64,000 nucleotides of DNA from Schaalia odontolytica (GTDB lineage: Bacteria > Actinomycetota > Actinomycetes > Actinomycetales > Actinomycetaceae). A program made the translations under genes and the position numbers. Location of the stretch: assembly GCF_002847525.1 (NCBI RefSeq), contig NZ_PKKM01000009.1, positions 69,700 to 133,699 on the forward strand, in the 5' to 3' direction. The notes under the pieces are model-generated. The model was not told the origin of the DNA. It saw nothing but the letters and a program-made list of their open reading frames with translations, and did no database searches. Positions 1 to 8,106 of the stretch are shown one piece after another. The stretch's first letter is position 1. The number at the start of each line of letters is the position of its first letter.

Positions 1-1
1 C

Positions 2-391
2 CTGGAGGTCTACGCTTCGGCGAAGGGCATCGCGAGGCGCTACGAGCAGGCGACCGGCGAGGACATCGGCGCGAAGGCTATCGAAGCCGGCATCGGTACG
101 GATCCGGTCGCGACCGAGGTATGGGACACCGCGGTTCGCGCACTCGCGCTCTCCCTCACCCACATGACACTCACCGTCGACGTTGAGCGCATCATCATCG
201 GCGGCGGCCTGTCGCATGCGGGGGAGAACCTGCTGGCGCCGCTGCGCGAGGAATTCGCTTCGATGCTGACATTCCGTGACGCTCCCGAGATTGTCCGTGC
301 TTCCCTCGGGGGCGCGGGCGGTCGCTGGGGTGCCGCGATCCTGGCCGCCCGCGTGGGTGGCTCGACGTGCTACGAAAGGTGGCAGCCGTGA
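2..391 (+). CDS. ROK family sugar kinase or regulator, C-terminal part
   Basis: Only the last 129 residues are present; the gene begins before the window. The fragment carries the C-terminal ROK signature: a helix with E-A-G, the IIIGGGLSHAGENLLAPLRE segment typical of the ROK ATPase fold, and a final GGAGGRWGAAILA stretch. ROK proteins phosphorylate sugars such as glucose, N-acetylglucosamine or ManNAc; the N-terminal ATP and zinc motifs that would separate kinase from repressor lie outside. The stop overlaps the next start by 4 bases, so cutC is translationally coupled. nagB just downstream makes an amino-sugar kinase a reasonable guess, not a proof. Confidence 0.8.
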   Translation: MEVYASAKGIARRYEQATGEDIGAKAIEAGIGTDPVATEVWDTAVRALALSLTHMTLTVDVERIIIGGGLSHAGENLLAPLREEFASMLTFRDAPEIVRASLGGAGGRWGAAILAARVGGSTCYERWQP

Positions 392-1068
392 CCGTTGTTG
401 AGATTTGCGTGGAAGATGCCGTGGGTGTGCGCCGTGCGCGCGACGGGGGAGCGGATCGCATTGAGATCTGCACCGACCTGTCGTGTGGCGGCCTGACCCC
501 CGCATTCGACGAGGTGGCCGCCGCCCTCGAGGTGGCGCCCGCTGGCGGCGTTCAGGTGCTCGTGCGTCCGAGGCCCGGGGACTTCGTCCATTCGCGCGAA
601 GAGGTTGACCGTATCGCCTCCGATATCGTGACCCTCTCGTCGATCGGTCGGGGAGCGCCTGTGCGCCTCGGCTTCGTCGTCGGCGTCATTACCCGTGACG
701 GGCAGATCGACGTGAATGCGGCCGCGCGCCTGCGGGACACGGCCGAGGATGCGCCGTTGACCTTCCACCGTGGATTCGACCAGGTCGTGGATCAGGATCG
801 CGGCCTCGACGTCCTCATGGAACTCGGGTATGACCGCGTGCTGACGACGGGTGGGGATCCGGCCGTCGCACAGCCGGACGCCCTGGCCCGCCTCGTTGAG
901 CGCGGGGGAGACGACATCATCATCCTGGTGTCGGGTGGCCTGCGCGCTCATAACGTCGCCGAGGTCGTGGCTGCCTCGGGAGCACGAGAGGTCCACATGC
1001 GCGCCCCCGGAACCTCGGGAACCGATCAGGCGGAGGTCGAGCGAATCGTCGCTGCCCTGCACGGATAG
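388..1068 (+). CDS. cutC: CutC family protein
   Basis: A 226-residue TIM-barrel protein of the CutC family, matched by the EICVEDAVGVRRARDGGADRIEICTDLSCGGLTPA opening, the R-P-R-P-G-D-F segment, the FHRGFD motif and LTTGGDP. CutC was first linked to copper tolerance in E. coli, but its catalytic role is unsettled and the barrel resembles sugar-phosphate enzymes. I chose the GTG at 388 because GAAAGG lies 7-8 bases upstream and its first bases overlap the ROK stop; a GTG at 367 is possible. Its place between a ROK gene and nagB suggests carbohydrate metabolism rather than copper. Confidence 0.85.
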   Translation: MTVVEICVEDAVGVRRARDGGADRIEICTDLSCGGLTPAFDEVAAALEVAPAGGVQVLVRPRPGDFVHSREEVDRIASDIVTLSSIGRGAPVRLGFVVGVITRDGQIDVNAAARLRDTAEDAPLTFHRGFDQVVDQDRGLDVLMELGYDRVLTTGGDPAVAQPDALARLVERGGDDIIILVSGGLRAHNVAEVVAASGAREVHMRAPGTSGTDQAEVERIVAALHG

Positions 1069-1096
1069 CCCAGCTCACACGTTTTCGAAAAATCTT

Positions 1097-1121
1097 CATT
1101 GATTCGTCTGACAAATCGATG
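1097..1121. promoter_or_regulatory. Candidate amino-sugar operator palindrome
   Basis: A 25-base imperfect palindrome centred on T1109, with 10 of 12 positions matching between arms 1097-1108 and 1110-1121. Its core ATTCGTCTGACAAAT resembles the GntR-type DasR/NagR box (ATTGGTCTAGACCAAT) shortened by one central base. It lies directly upstream of the nagB -10 hexamer TAAGGT (1131-1136), where a repressor would block RNA polymerase. The regulator itself is not in the window. Confidence 0.5.
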
Positions 1122-1130
1122 TCGGCAGTG

Positions 1131-1136
1131 TAAGGT
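1131..1136 (+). promoter_or_regulatory. nagB -10 hexamer, leaderless layout
   Basis: TAAGGT is followed by seven bases (TAAACAC) and then the nagB ATG at 1144. Transcription would start at or next to the A of the start codon. AAGG inside the hexamer could alternatively act as a weak ribosome binding site at a long distance. Confidence 0.45.
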
Positions 1137-1143
1137 TAAACAC

Positions 1144-1917
1144 ATGAGAATTGGAATTTTCAACGACGAAGATCAGATCGCATCCCTCGCAGCGGACCGC
1201 ATCCTCGAGGTGTACCGCGCTAAGCCGAACTTCGTGCTCGGCCTGGCCACCGGCTCCTCGCCGCTGAAGCTCTACGCAGAGCTCGTGCGCCGCTACGAGG
1301 CCGGTCAGATCTCCTTTGCCCAGGTTCGTTCCTACAACCTCGACGAGTACGTGGGCCTGCCCCGCGACCACTACGAGGGTTACGCGAACTTCATCCACCG
1401 CAACCTCGTCGACCTCGTCGACATGCCCGAGGGTGCGGCACACGGCCCCGACGGCTGGTGCGATGACCTCGAGGCCGGCGCTGCCGCCTACGACGAGGCC
1501 ATCAAGGCCGACGGCGGTATCGACATCCAGGTCCTCGGCATCGGCTCTGACGGCCACATCGGCTTCAATGAGCCCGGCGGCACCCTCGCGTCGCGCACCC
1601 ACGTGGGTGTCCTGACCGAGCAGACCCGCCGCGACAACGCCCGCTTCTTCGATGGCGACATCGACCAGGTTCCCACGCACTGCGTGACCCAGGGCCTGGG
1701 CACGATCATGGACTCGCGCGCCCACATCTTCATCGCCACGGGTGAAGGCAAGGCCGACGCGGTCAAGGCCATGATCGAGGGCGGCGTCACCCAGCGTTGG
1801 CCCGCGTCCATCCTCCAGCACCACCCCGACGTCACCGTGCTCCTCGACGAGGCCGCCGCCTCCAAGCTCGAGCTCGCAGACTTCTACAAGGAGGTCTGGG
1901 AGAAGGAACACCTGTGA
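1144..1917 (+). CDS. nagB: Glucosamine-6-phosphate deaminase
   Basis: A 257-residue enzyme converting glucosamine 6-phosphate to fructose 6-phosphate and ammonia, feeding amino sugars into glycolysis. Family hallmarks are complete: the phosphate loop LATGSSP (35-40), D67 in YNLDEYVGL, and D136, H138 and E143 in the GIGSDGHIGFNEPG block, the residues that act in ring opening and proton transfer. Length is close to the usual 260-266. The ATG at 1144 begins the conserved MRIGIF strand; an upstream in-frame start at 1099 would add non-homologous residues. A GC-rich hairpin at 1939-1966 ends the transcript. Confidence 0.95.
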   Translation: MRIGIFNDEDQIASLAADRILEVYRAKPNFVLGLATGSSPLKLYAELVRRYEAGQISFAQVRSYNLDEYVGLPRDHYEGYANFIHRNLVDLVDMPEGAAHGPDGWCDDLEAGAAAYDEAIKADGGIDIQVLGIGSDGHIGFNEPGGTLASRTHVGVLTEQTRRDNARFFDGDIDQVPTHCVTQGLGTIMDSRAHIFIATGEGKADAVKAMIEGGVTQRWPASILQHHPDVTVLLDEAAASKLELADFYKEVWEKEHL

Positions 1918-1938
1918 GATAGGTTCCCTACCCGGTTG

Positions 1939-1966
1939 CCCCGGCCTCGTCAATGCGAGGCCGGGG
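1939..1966 (+). terminator. nagB terminator built from the 12-mer repeat
   Basis: CCCCGGCCTCGT (1939-1950) pairs with GCGAGGCCGGGG (1955-1966) around a short loop, followed by CTTT. The left arm is an exact copy of the window-wide 12-mer. Confidence 0.7.
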
Positions 1967-2047
1967 CTTTACTGTGACGTCTTTCTTCGCTCCCGGCGCA
2001 CGCGCGCCACCCGTTGGAAGGACCCCCAGGCACGTACAATGGTCCCC

Positions 2048-2380
2048 ATGCGTAATGCCCTCGACGAACCCACCGGCCCCTCCGCGCCCTCAGGTCCCTC
2101 CACCGCGTCCTCGACCGGTCTGCTGGAGCGTACCGAGACCCGCAAGGAGCGCACCGGTGGGGACGGCGATCGCTTCGCCCACTTCGTGCGCAAGGACAAA
2201 GCGAACTCGTCGATGGTCACGGGCCAGCCCGTCGTCGCCCTGTGCGGCAAGGTGTGGATCCCCACCCGCGACGCCTCGCAGTACCCGGTGTGCCCCACCT
2301 GCAAGGAACTGCGTGATTCGATGGGAAAGAACGGGCGTAACTGGCCCTTCTCCGACGGCGGAAAGGGCTCCGACAAGTGA
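2048..2380 (+). CDS. DUF3039 domain protein
   Basis: A 110-residue protein of the actinobacterial DUF3039 family. The conserved part holds H/V-R-K-D-K, the CGKVW strand and a C-P-x-C-K-E pair (CPTCKE), which with the earlier cysteine suggests a small zinc-binding site. The N-terminal 30 residues are Pro/Ser-rich and disordered. ATG 2048 is preferred because TACAAT ends seven bases before it, giving a leaderless start; ATG 2039 overlaps that hexamer. The GTGA overlap with the helicase indicates one transcript and a shared nucleic-acid role. Function is unknown. Confidence 0.8.
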   Translation: MRNALDEPTGPSAPSGPSTASSTGLLERTETRKERTGGDGDRFAHFVRKDKANSSMVTGQPVVALCGKVWIPTRDASQYPVCPTCKELRDSMGKNGRNWPFSDGGKGSDK

Positions 2381-4119
2381 GCGAGACGACCCGGCGCGCA
2401 CCCGTTGGCAGGCTGCGCGCCTGGCAGGCCGCTGCCTTGGACCGCTACATGGCGACCTCCCCGCGTGACTTCCTGGCGGTCGCGACACCGGGCGCAGGTA
2501 AGACGACCTTCGCCCTGACGCTTGCGACCGAGCTGATCGCCCGCGGCATCGTCGACAAGCTGACCGTCGTGTGCCCCACCGAGCACCTCAAGGGGCAGTG
2601 GGCCTCGAGCGCTGCGCGCTTCGGCATCCACATCGACCCCGACTTTACGAACTCGCAGGGCGTTGCCGGCTCCCACTTCGATGGCGTGGCCGTCACCTAC
2701 GCGCAGATTGGCTCCAACCCGGCCGTCCACGCGGCGCGCACCCGCGCCTACCGCACCCTCGTCATCCTCGATGAGATCCACCACGCCGGCGACTCCCTGT
2801 CGTGGGGCGATGGCGTGCGTGAGGCATTCACGGACGCGACGCGCCGCCTGGCGCTAACGGGCACGCCCTTCCGCTCGGACACCTCTCCCATCCCCTTCGT
2901 CACATACGAGGAGGACGAGGAAGGCATTCGGCGCTCCCGCGCGGACTACACCTACGGCTACGGCGACGCCCTCAAGGATGGCGTCGTTCGCCCCGTCCTG
3001 TTCATGTCGTACTCGGGTCAGATGGCCTGGCGCACCAGCGCGGGCGACGAGGTCAGTGCCCGCCTGGGCGAGCCCCTCACCAAGGACATGATGAAGCAGG
3101 CCTGGCGCACCGCCCTGGACCCGAAGGGCGAGTGGATTCCCGCCGTCCTGCGCGCCGCCGACCTGCGCCTCGAAGAGGTGCGCCGCGCCGTGCCAGACGC
3201 GGGCGGCCTCGTCATCGCCTCCAATCAGGAGCATGCGCGCGCCTACGCCCGCCACCTGCGCCTGATCACCGGCAAGGCCCCCACGATCGTCCTGTCCGAT
3301 GACGCGGACGCCTCCGACCGCATCTCCGAGTTCGCCGACTCCACCGACAAGTGGATGGTCGCCGTGCGCATGGTGTCCGAGGGCGTCGACGTGCCCCGCC
3401 TCGCGGTCGGCGTCTACGCGACGAATGCCTCGACGCCTCTGTTCTTTGCTCAGGCGATCGGCCGTTACGTGCGAGCCCGTCGCCGCGGCGAGACGGCCAC
3501 CGTATTCATTCCCTCCGTCGTACCCCTGCTGACGCTCGCTGGCGGCATGGAGGTTGAGCGCGACCATGCGCTGGATCGCCCCAAGCGCGATGAGGCCAGC
3601 GAAGACGACATGTGGAATCCCGAGGATGCTCTCGTCGCGGCCGCGAACCGCGAGGAGAAAGCCTCCTCCGACCTGCTCTCACAGTTCGAGGTTCTGGGTG
3701 CGGACGCCGAGTTCGACGGCGTCCTCTTCGACGGTGCCGCGTGGGGCGCGGGTGCCGAGGTCGGCTCCGAGGAAGAGCAGGAATACCTGGGTATTCCCGG
3801 CCTGCTGGACGCCGACCAGGTGACGACCCTGCTTCGCGCCCGCCAGGCCGACCAGGTTGCCGCCCAGAAGAAGACCCGCGCCGCGCAGAAGATGCGTGAA
3901 GAAAACGCAGGCATCCCCGCCCACAAGCTGCGTGCCGCCAAGCGTAAGGAGCTCCAGCACCTGGTCTCTACGTGGTCGCGCCGCTCCGGTGAGACCCACG
4001 CGACCATTCACTCGCGCCTGCGCTCGCGCTGCGGCGGCCCCGAGGTCGCCCAGGCTACGACCGAGCAGATCGAGGCCCGCATCGCCCTGCTGCGCGAGTG
4101 GTTCGTCGGCCGCCACTGA
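2377..4119 (+). CDS. DEAD/DEAH box helicase
   Basis: A 580-residue superfamily 2 helicase. Domain 1 contains Walker A TPGAGKTT (about residue 37-44), the motif Ia-like VVCPTEHLKGQW, the Walker B DEIHH (about 131) and motif III-like LTGTPFRSD. Domain 2 contains the VRMVSEGVDVPRL segment and motif VI QAIGRYVRARR. These are the residues for ATP-driven translocation on nucleic acid. The C-terminal 170 residues are charged and helical with no domain I recognise. GTG start overlaps the DUF3039 stop by 4 bases. Substrate is unknown; pairing with DUF3039 is a lasting actinobacterial arrangement. Confidence 0.9.
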   Translation: MSETTRRAPVGRLRAWQAAALDRYMATSPRDFLAVATPGAGKTTFALTLATELIARGIVDKLTVVCPTEHLKGQWASSAARFGIHIDPDFTNSQGVAGSHFDGVAVTYAQIGSNPAVHAARTRAYRTLVILDEIHHAGDSLSWGDGVREAFTDATRRLALTGTPFRSDTSPIPFVTYEEDEEGIRRSRADYTYGYGDALKDGVVRPVLFMSYSGQMAWRTSAGDEVSARLGEPLTKDMMKQAWRTALDPKGEWIPAVLRAADLRLEEVRRAVPDAGGLVIASNQEHARAYARHLRLITGKAPTIVLSDDADASDRISEFADSTDKWMVAVRMVSEGVDVPRLAVGVYATNASTPLFFAQAIGRYVRARRRGETATVFIPSVVPLLTLAGGMEVERDHALDRPKRDEASEDDMWNPEDALVAAANREEKASSDLLSQFEVLGADAEFDGVLFDGAAWGAGAEVGSEEEQEYLGIPGLLDADQVTTLLRARQADQVAAQKKTRAAQKMREENAGIPAHKLRAAKRKELQHLVSTWSRRSGETHATIHSRLRSRCGGPEVAQATTEQIEARIALLREWFVGRH

Positions 4120-4181
4120 CGCGCGGTTCCACTGCGCCGGCTCCGCGTCAATCTGACACTAGGTAGCGAATGCACGATTGA

Positions 4182-4280
4182 CAGGATTCAACCTGATCAG
4201 GAGCAATCAACCCGATCAGAAGGGGTTGAATCTTGCTGATCGGGTGTCACGCCCCGTCGGTAATAAGCCCCGTCGTGGAA
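4182..4280. repeat. 99-bp direct repeat, copy 1
   Basis: Matches 4705-4803 at about 85 of 99 bases. Each copy holds GATTCAACC with its inverted partner GGTTGAATC, and three ACCYGATCRG decamers, two forward and one reverse; here they are at 4191-4200, 4210-4219 and 4236-4245. In this copy the reverse decamer pairs perfectly with the second forward one. Confidence 0.85.
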
Positions 4281-4285
4281 AACCT

Positions 4286-4704
4286 GCTCGAGAGACGCTC
4301 CGACAAGCCTCCACCCGAGCCAGACCAGGCAGTGCTGCACTAGATGCAGCAGCAATGCACTAGTTAGGAGGGCATTGCACTGCCTTCTATCTAGTGCAAT
4401 GCTGCGCCAAGTAGTGCACTGCTGCTTAGAACAAGCTCACGTGCGGCAGGGTAAGCCCCAATGTGTCGTTACATTGCTGTCAACTAAGCTGCGGTAGGCA
4501 GTACTGTGCCGCTTAGGGAGCATTACACCACTTAGGGAGCATTACACCACCTCCGAGCTGGTGCAATACCCTGCTAAGTGGTGTAACACCACTTAGCAAC
4601 AAGCCGCACTGCGGGGACATGTGTGAGTTCGTCATTGGTGACGTGGTGAGCCTGATCCTCCAGACCTGCATCGGGCCGACGCTGAATACGAAAGACACGA
4701 TCGT
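4286..4704. repeat. Palindrome-rich gene-free island
   Basis: No credible gene lies between the two 99-bp repeats. Instead there are: a 15-base arm at 4349-4363 facing 4391-4405 (14 of 15 paired), with a nested 9-base alternative partner (4372-4380 against 4394-4402); a stem of CTAAG/CTTAG and GCGG/CCGC at 4484-4516 around CAGTACTG; an exact tandem 19-mer at 4512-4530 and 4531-4549; and a perfect 25-base palindrome at 4573-4597 with 12-base arms. The last also pairs with the tandem units. Role unknown. Confidence 0.75.
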
Positions 4705-4803
4705 CAGGATTCAACCTGATCGGCAGCATTCAACCCGATCAGAAGGGGTTGAATCTTCCCGATCAGGTGTTACACCCCATCGGTAACAACCTTCGTTGTG
4801 GAA
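4705..4803. repeat. 99-bp direct repeat, copy 2
   Basis: Second copy of the 4182-4280 repeat. Its decamers are at 4714-4723, 4733-4742 and 4759-4768. Here the reverse decamer CCGATCAGGT pairs perfectly with the first forward one, whereas copy 1 pairs with the second, so base changes preserve pairing but switch partner. Confidence 0.85.
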
Positions 4804-4874
4804 CTAGTCGCCGACGACAGCTCATACTCGCAGCATACGGCCATGCTTCATGCGCGGAGCTACAGGCATGAAAA

Positions 4875-4921
4875 GCCTCCCGTTCCTCGGACTTTTTGTC
4901 GATGTCCAAGAAACGGGAGGC
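4875..4921 (-). terminator. pncB terminator
   Basis: On the minus strand, GCCTCCCGTT and AACGGGAGGC form a long stem followed by TTTT (4874-4871). It lies about 50 bases past the pncB stop. Confidence 0.8.
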
Positions 4922-4969
4922 AGTTCAGTGAAGGACGAGGCCAGGGCTTCGTTGAGTGCGAGCTGAGGG

Positions 4970-6313
4970 TCAGTCGACCTGCTCGTAGCGCGTCGGGATC
5001 GCAACCTCGCCCTCGGACAGGCGCCATGCCTGGTAGGGCAGTTCGTTGCGGGCGCGCAGGTGGTGCTCCTGAGCGCGGGACAGCGCCTCGGGACCCCAGG
5101 CTTCGGCATCGATCTGGCCGCCGCGGACCAGCTGGACCTGCAGCGGGCGGGCGCCGCGCTCGGCCAGGAGAGCCTGGCCCTCCTCGAAGGACGTACCGAC
5201 GAGCAGGAGCTCCTCAGTCGCGTAGCCGTCCTCGCCCATGACGCGGCCGGCAACCTTGCGCCCGCCGACCGTGGACTTGGACTCGGCCTTCTTGGCGACA
5301 GACACGATCTGGCCGTTACTGTCCTCGCGCTGGACGACCTTGTAGACCAGGGCGGCCGTCGGCACACCCGAGCCCGTCACGAGCTTGGTGCCCACGCCGT
5401 AGGAGTCGACGGGGGCCGCGCCCAGCGCGGCGATGGCGTACTCGTCCAGGTCGGAGGTCACCGTGATCTTGGTTGAGGTCGCGCCCATCGTGTCGAGCTG
5501 TCCGCGCACCTTGAAGGCCTCGGCGACCAGGTCGCCGGAGTCCAGGCGCACAGCGCCCAGCTCGCCACCTGCAGCGCGTGCGGCCTCGACCGCGTTGATG
5601 ACGCCCTGCCTGATGTCGTAGGTGTCCACGAGCAGGGTCGTGCCCGCGCCCAGCTTGGCGACCTGGGAATCGAAGGCGTCGCGCTCGCTGTCATGCAGGA
5701 GCGTGAATGCGTGGGCGGCCGTGCCGATGCAGCGGATGCCGTAGCGCTTGGCGGCCTCAAGGTCGGAGGTGCCCTGGAAGCCACCGATGATGGCCGCGCG
5801 GGCAGCGGAGACGGCGGCACGCTCGTGGGCGCGGCGCGCGCCCATGTCCATGCAGGGACGGCCATGAGCGGCGATCGTCATACGCGAGGCGGCCGAAGCC
5901 ACGGCGCAGTCGTGGTTGAGGATCGACAGGAGCAGGGTCTCCAGGAGCGTGCAGTCCGCGAAGGTGCCCTCAACGGTGAGCAGCGGAGAGCCGGGGAAGT
6001 AGCACTCGCCCTCGGCGTAGCCCCAGATGTCGCCCGTGAAACGCCACGAGGCGAGGAACTGGGCGGCCTCCTCGGAGATGATCCCCTGGTCTCGCAACCA
6101 ATCGATCTGCTCCGCGTCGAACTCGAAGCGTTCCAGGGCCTCGAGAATTCGGCCGGTTCCGGCCACGACGCCGAAGCGACGCGTGGCGGGCAGGCGGCGG
6201 CCAAACAGCTCAAACGTGCAGCGACGATGCGCGGTGCCATCCTTCAGGGCGGCGTCGAGCATCGTGAGCTCGTACATATCGGTCAGCAATGAAGTAGATG
6301 TCGATGCAGGCAT
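4970..6313 (-). CDS. pncB: Nicotinate phosphoribosyltransferase
   Basis: A 447-residue enzyme making nicotinate mononucleotide from nicotinate and PRPP, the first step of the Preiss-Handler NAD salvage route. Visible family features are the LLTDMYELTM opening, the GxxYFPGSPLLTVEG block, the AHGRPCMDMGARRAHE helix, IIGGFQGTSDLEAAKRYGI, the GTAAHAF catalytic-histidine region, LLVDTYD and VRLDSGD. Length agrees with the family. A TAGGCT hexamer sits six bases before the ATG with no ribosome binding site, suggesting a leaderless mRNA. It is divergent from clpS, as in mycobacteria. Confidence 0.95.
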   Translation of the reverse strand: MPASTSTSLLTDMYELTMLDAALKDGTAHRRCTFELFGRRLPATRRFGVVAGTGRILEALERFEFDAEQIDWLRDQGIISEEAAQFLASWRFTGDIWGYAEGECYFPGSPLLTVEGTFADCTLLETLLLSILNHDCAVASAASRMTIAAHGRPCMDMGARRAHERAAVSAARAAIIGGFQGTSDLEAAKRYGIRCIGTAAHAFTLLHDSERDAFDSQVAKLGAGTTLLVDTYDIRQGVINAVEAARAAGGELGAVRLDSGDLVAEAFKVRGQLDTMGATSTKITVTSDLDEYAIAALGAAPVDSYGVGTKLVTGSGVPTAALVYKVVQREDSNGQIVSVAKKAESKSTVGGRKVAGRVMGEDGYATEELLLVGTSFEEGQALLAERGARPLQVQLVRGGQIDAEAWGPEALSRAQEHHLRARNELPYQAWRLSEGEVAIPTRYEQVD

Positions 6314-6394
6314 ACTGTGAGCCTACCTTGAGAAGCGTGTCACCGGGGTGCGAATTTCCTTCCCTGATACACAAATACGTCTTAGTGTTGACAT

Positions 6395-6682
6395 ATGACA
6401 ACGATCTTCCAGCCCGCGTCCCGCACGCACGAGGCACCCACCGCGGTGCCGCGTTGGCGTGCCGTCGTGTGGGACGATCCTGTCAACCTCATGAGCTACG
6501 TGAGCGCTGTTTTTCGCCAGTATTTCGGTTATTCCGCGGCTAGAGCGGAGGAACTCATGATGGCTGTTCATACGCGCGGACGTGCCACCGTCTCCACGGG
6601 AGTGCGCGAACGCATCGAGGCCGACGTCATGGCCATGCACTCCTACGGTCTACGCGCCACCATCGAAGAGGACCGGGACTGA
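6395..6682 (+). CDS. clpS: ATP-dependent Clp protease adaptor ClpS
   Basis: A 95-residue adaptor that binds N-degron substrates and hands them to the ClpC/ClpP protease. It has the core WRAVVWDDPVNLMSYV segment, which supplies the D-D/N residues holding a substrate's alpha-amino group, then the FGYSAARAEELMMAVHTRGRATVSTG helices that form the hydrophobic pocket and the Clp N-domain contact. The first 20 residues are the usual flexible extension. It starts an operon with the DUF2017 gene 4 bases downstream and murI. Confidence 0.93.
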   Translation: MTTIFQPASRTHEAPTAVPRWRAVVWDDPVNLMSYVSAVFRQYFGYSAARAEELMMAVHTRGRATVSTGVRERIEADVMAMHSYGLRATIEEDRD

Positions 6683-6686
6683 AGAT

Positions 6687-7259
6687 ATGGAAGGCTTCGC
6701 TCTTCGAGACGGTGTCTACGCCTCGTCGATGAGCGACGACGAGGCGCTCCTCCTGCGTCAGTTGGCGACGGAGGTTCTCGTCGTCTTGGATGATCCCGGT
6801 GAGTACGCCGCGACCTCGTCCATGGTGAACGCCGCCACCGAGACCGAACAGCGACGAGACGAACCCCACGAACGTACCCTGCGTATGCTGCTGCCCTCGA
6901 TGAGTGAGGATGACGAAGACGCTGGCCGCCTGCGCGCCCTGACCGAGGATTCTCTGCGCACCGACAAATCTGTCCGTTTGCGCGCCATCGTCGGCGATCT
7001 TGACCACATCGTCCACGGCGAGAGTGACACCCTCAGGATCCAGCCCGAGGCCGTGTGGTCCTGGCTGGGGGCTCTCAATGACATCAGGCTGGGCTTAGCC
7101 GCTGAGCTGGGCCTATCGGACCAAAGCGACGCGCAGCGCATCGAAGAACTAGCGATGCGTGAGCCCACGGGAGAACGATCTCAGACTGTCGCGGCGATCT
7201 ATATGCTCATCACATGGTGGCAGGACTCACTCCTAGAAGCCGTCAATAATTCTGAGTAA
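6687..7259 (+). CDS. DUF2017 family protein
   Basis: A 190-residue actinobacterial protein of the DUF2017 family, rich in acidic residues and mostly helical. No catalytic motif is visible. It begins at ATG 6687, right after the clpS stop; an in-frame ATG at 6582 would overlap clpS by 100 bases and add unrelated sequence. The family is regularly found between clpS and murI, which suggests a link to Clp proteolysis, but no function is established. Confidence 0.85.
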   Translation: MEGFALRDGVYASSMSDDEALLLRQLATEVLVVLDDPGEYAATSSMVNAATETEQRRDEPHERTLRMLLPSMSEDDEDAGRLRALTEDSLRTDKSVRLRAIVGDLDHIVHGESDTLRIQPEAVWSWLGALNDIRLGLAAELGLSDQSDAQRIEELAMREPTGERSQTVAAIYMLITWWQDSLLEAVNNSE

Positions 7260-7275
7260 CGCATAAGGTCGTCAT

Positions 7276-8106
7276 ATGAACAACGCCCCGATCGGAATTT
7301 TCGACTCGGGCCTAGGTGGGCTGACGGTGGCGCGCGCAGTCATCGACAAGCTGCCCGACGAAGAGATCATCTACCTGGGCGACACCGAGCACACGCCTTA
7401 CGGCCCGCGAGCTATCGCGCAGGTTCGCTCGCTGACGCTGTCCGCCCTCGACGAGCTGGCCTCGCGCGGCGTTAAGGCGCTCGTCATCGCCTGCAATACC
7501 GCCACGGCGGCGGCGCTTGCGGATGCCCGGGAACGCTACTGGATCGATGCCGGCATCCCCGTCATCGAGGTCATTACTCCTGCCGCGCGCCAGAGCGTCA
7601 TCGCCACCCGCAACCACCACGTCGGTGTCATTGGCACGAAGGCCACCATCCAGTCCGAGGCATACCTGCGCGCGCTCGCGGCCGTCCCCGGGCTGACGGT
7701 TAGCCAGCAGGCGTGCCCCGCTTTCGTCGACTTCGTCGAGGCCGGGGTGACCACGGGCGAGGAGATCGAGGCTGTGGCGCGCGAGTACCTGACGCCGCTG
7801 AAGGAAGCGGGCGTGGACACGCTGATCCTGGGGTGCACGCACTACCCGCTGCTTACCGGCGTCATTGGCCGCGTCATGGGCGAGGGAGTCACGCTCGTGA
7901 CCTCCTCGGAAGCGACCGCGAACGTCACCTATAACGAGCTCGTGGACCGCGGGCTCCTTCACGATCCGTGGCCCGCTGGTGAGGGGCCGCAGTATCAGTT
8001 CCTGGCCACGGGCGCTTCCGACGCGTTCCCGCGCCTGGCTCGCCGTTTCCTCGGCCCCGAGGTGGGCTCCGTTGCCCGCGTGAACACCGGCGGTGGTATC
8101 GCGTGA
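7276..8106 (+). CDS. murI: Glutamate racemase
   Basis: A 276-residue cofactor-independent racemase giving D-glutamate for peptidoglycan. Both catalytic cysteines are present: C73 in VIACNTAT and C187 in LGCTHYPLL. The IGIFDSGLGGLTVAR opening and the YLGDTEHTPYG block complete the substrate site. Its final GTGA overlaps the next gene's start, so the two are co-translated. No N-terminal extension for UDP-MurNAc-Ala regulation as in E. coli is present. Confidence 0.96.
   Translation: MNNAPIGIFDSGLGGLTVARAVIDKLPDEEIIYLGDTEHTPYGPRAIAQVRSLTLSALDELASRGVKALVIACNTATAAALADARERYWIDAGIPVIEVITPAARQSVIATRNHHVGVIGTKATIQSEAYLRALAAVPGLTVSQQACPAFVDFVEAGVTTGEEIEAVAREYLTPLKEAGVDTLILGCTHYPLLTGVIGRVMGEGVTLVTSSEATANVTYNELVDRGLLHDPWPAGEGPQYQFLATGASDAFPRLARRFLGPEVGSVARVNTGGGIA

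Noticed and set aside
4178..4698. Short frames of about 61 codons in the palindrome island
   Set aside because: No ribosome binding sites, and they run through both repeats and hairpins; the region is better explained as non-coding.
4182..4803. CRISPR array
   Set aside because: Only two 99-bp repeats 523 bases apart, with no regular short repeats or spacers and no cas genes.
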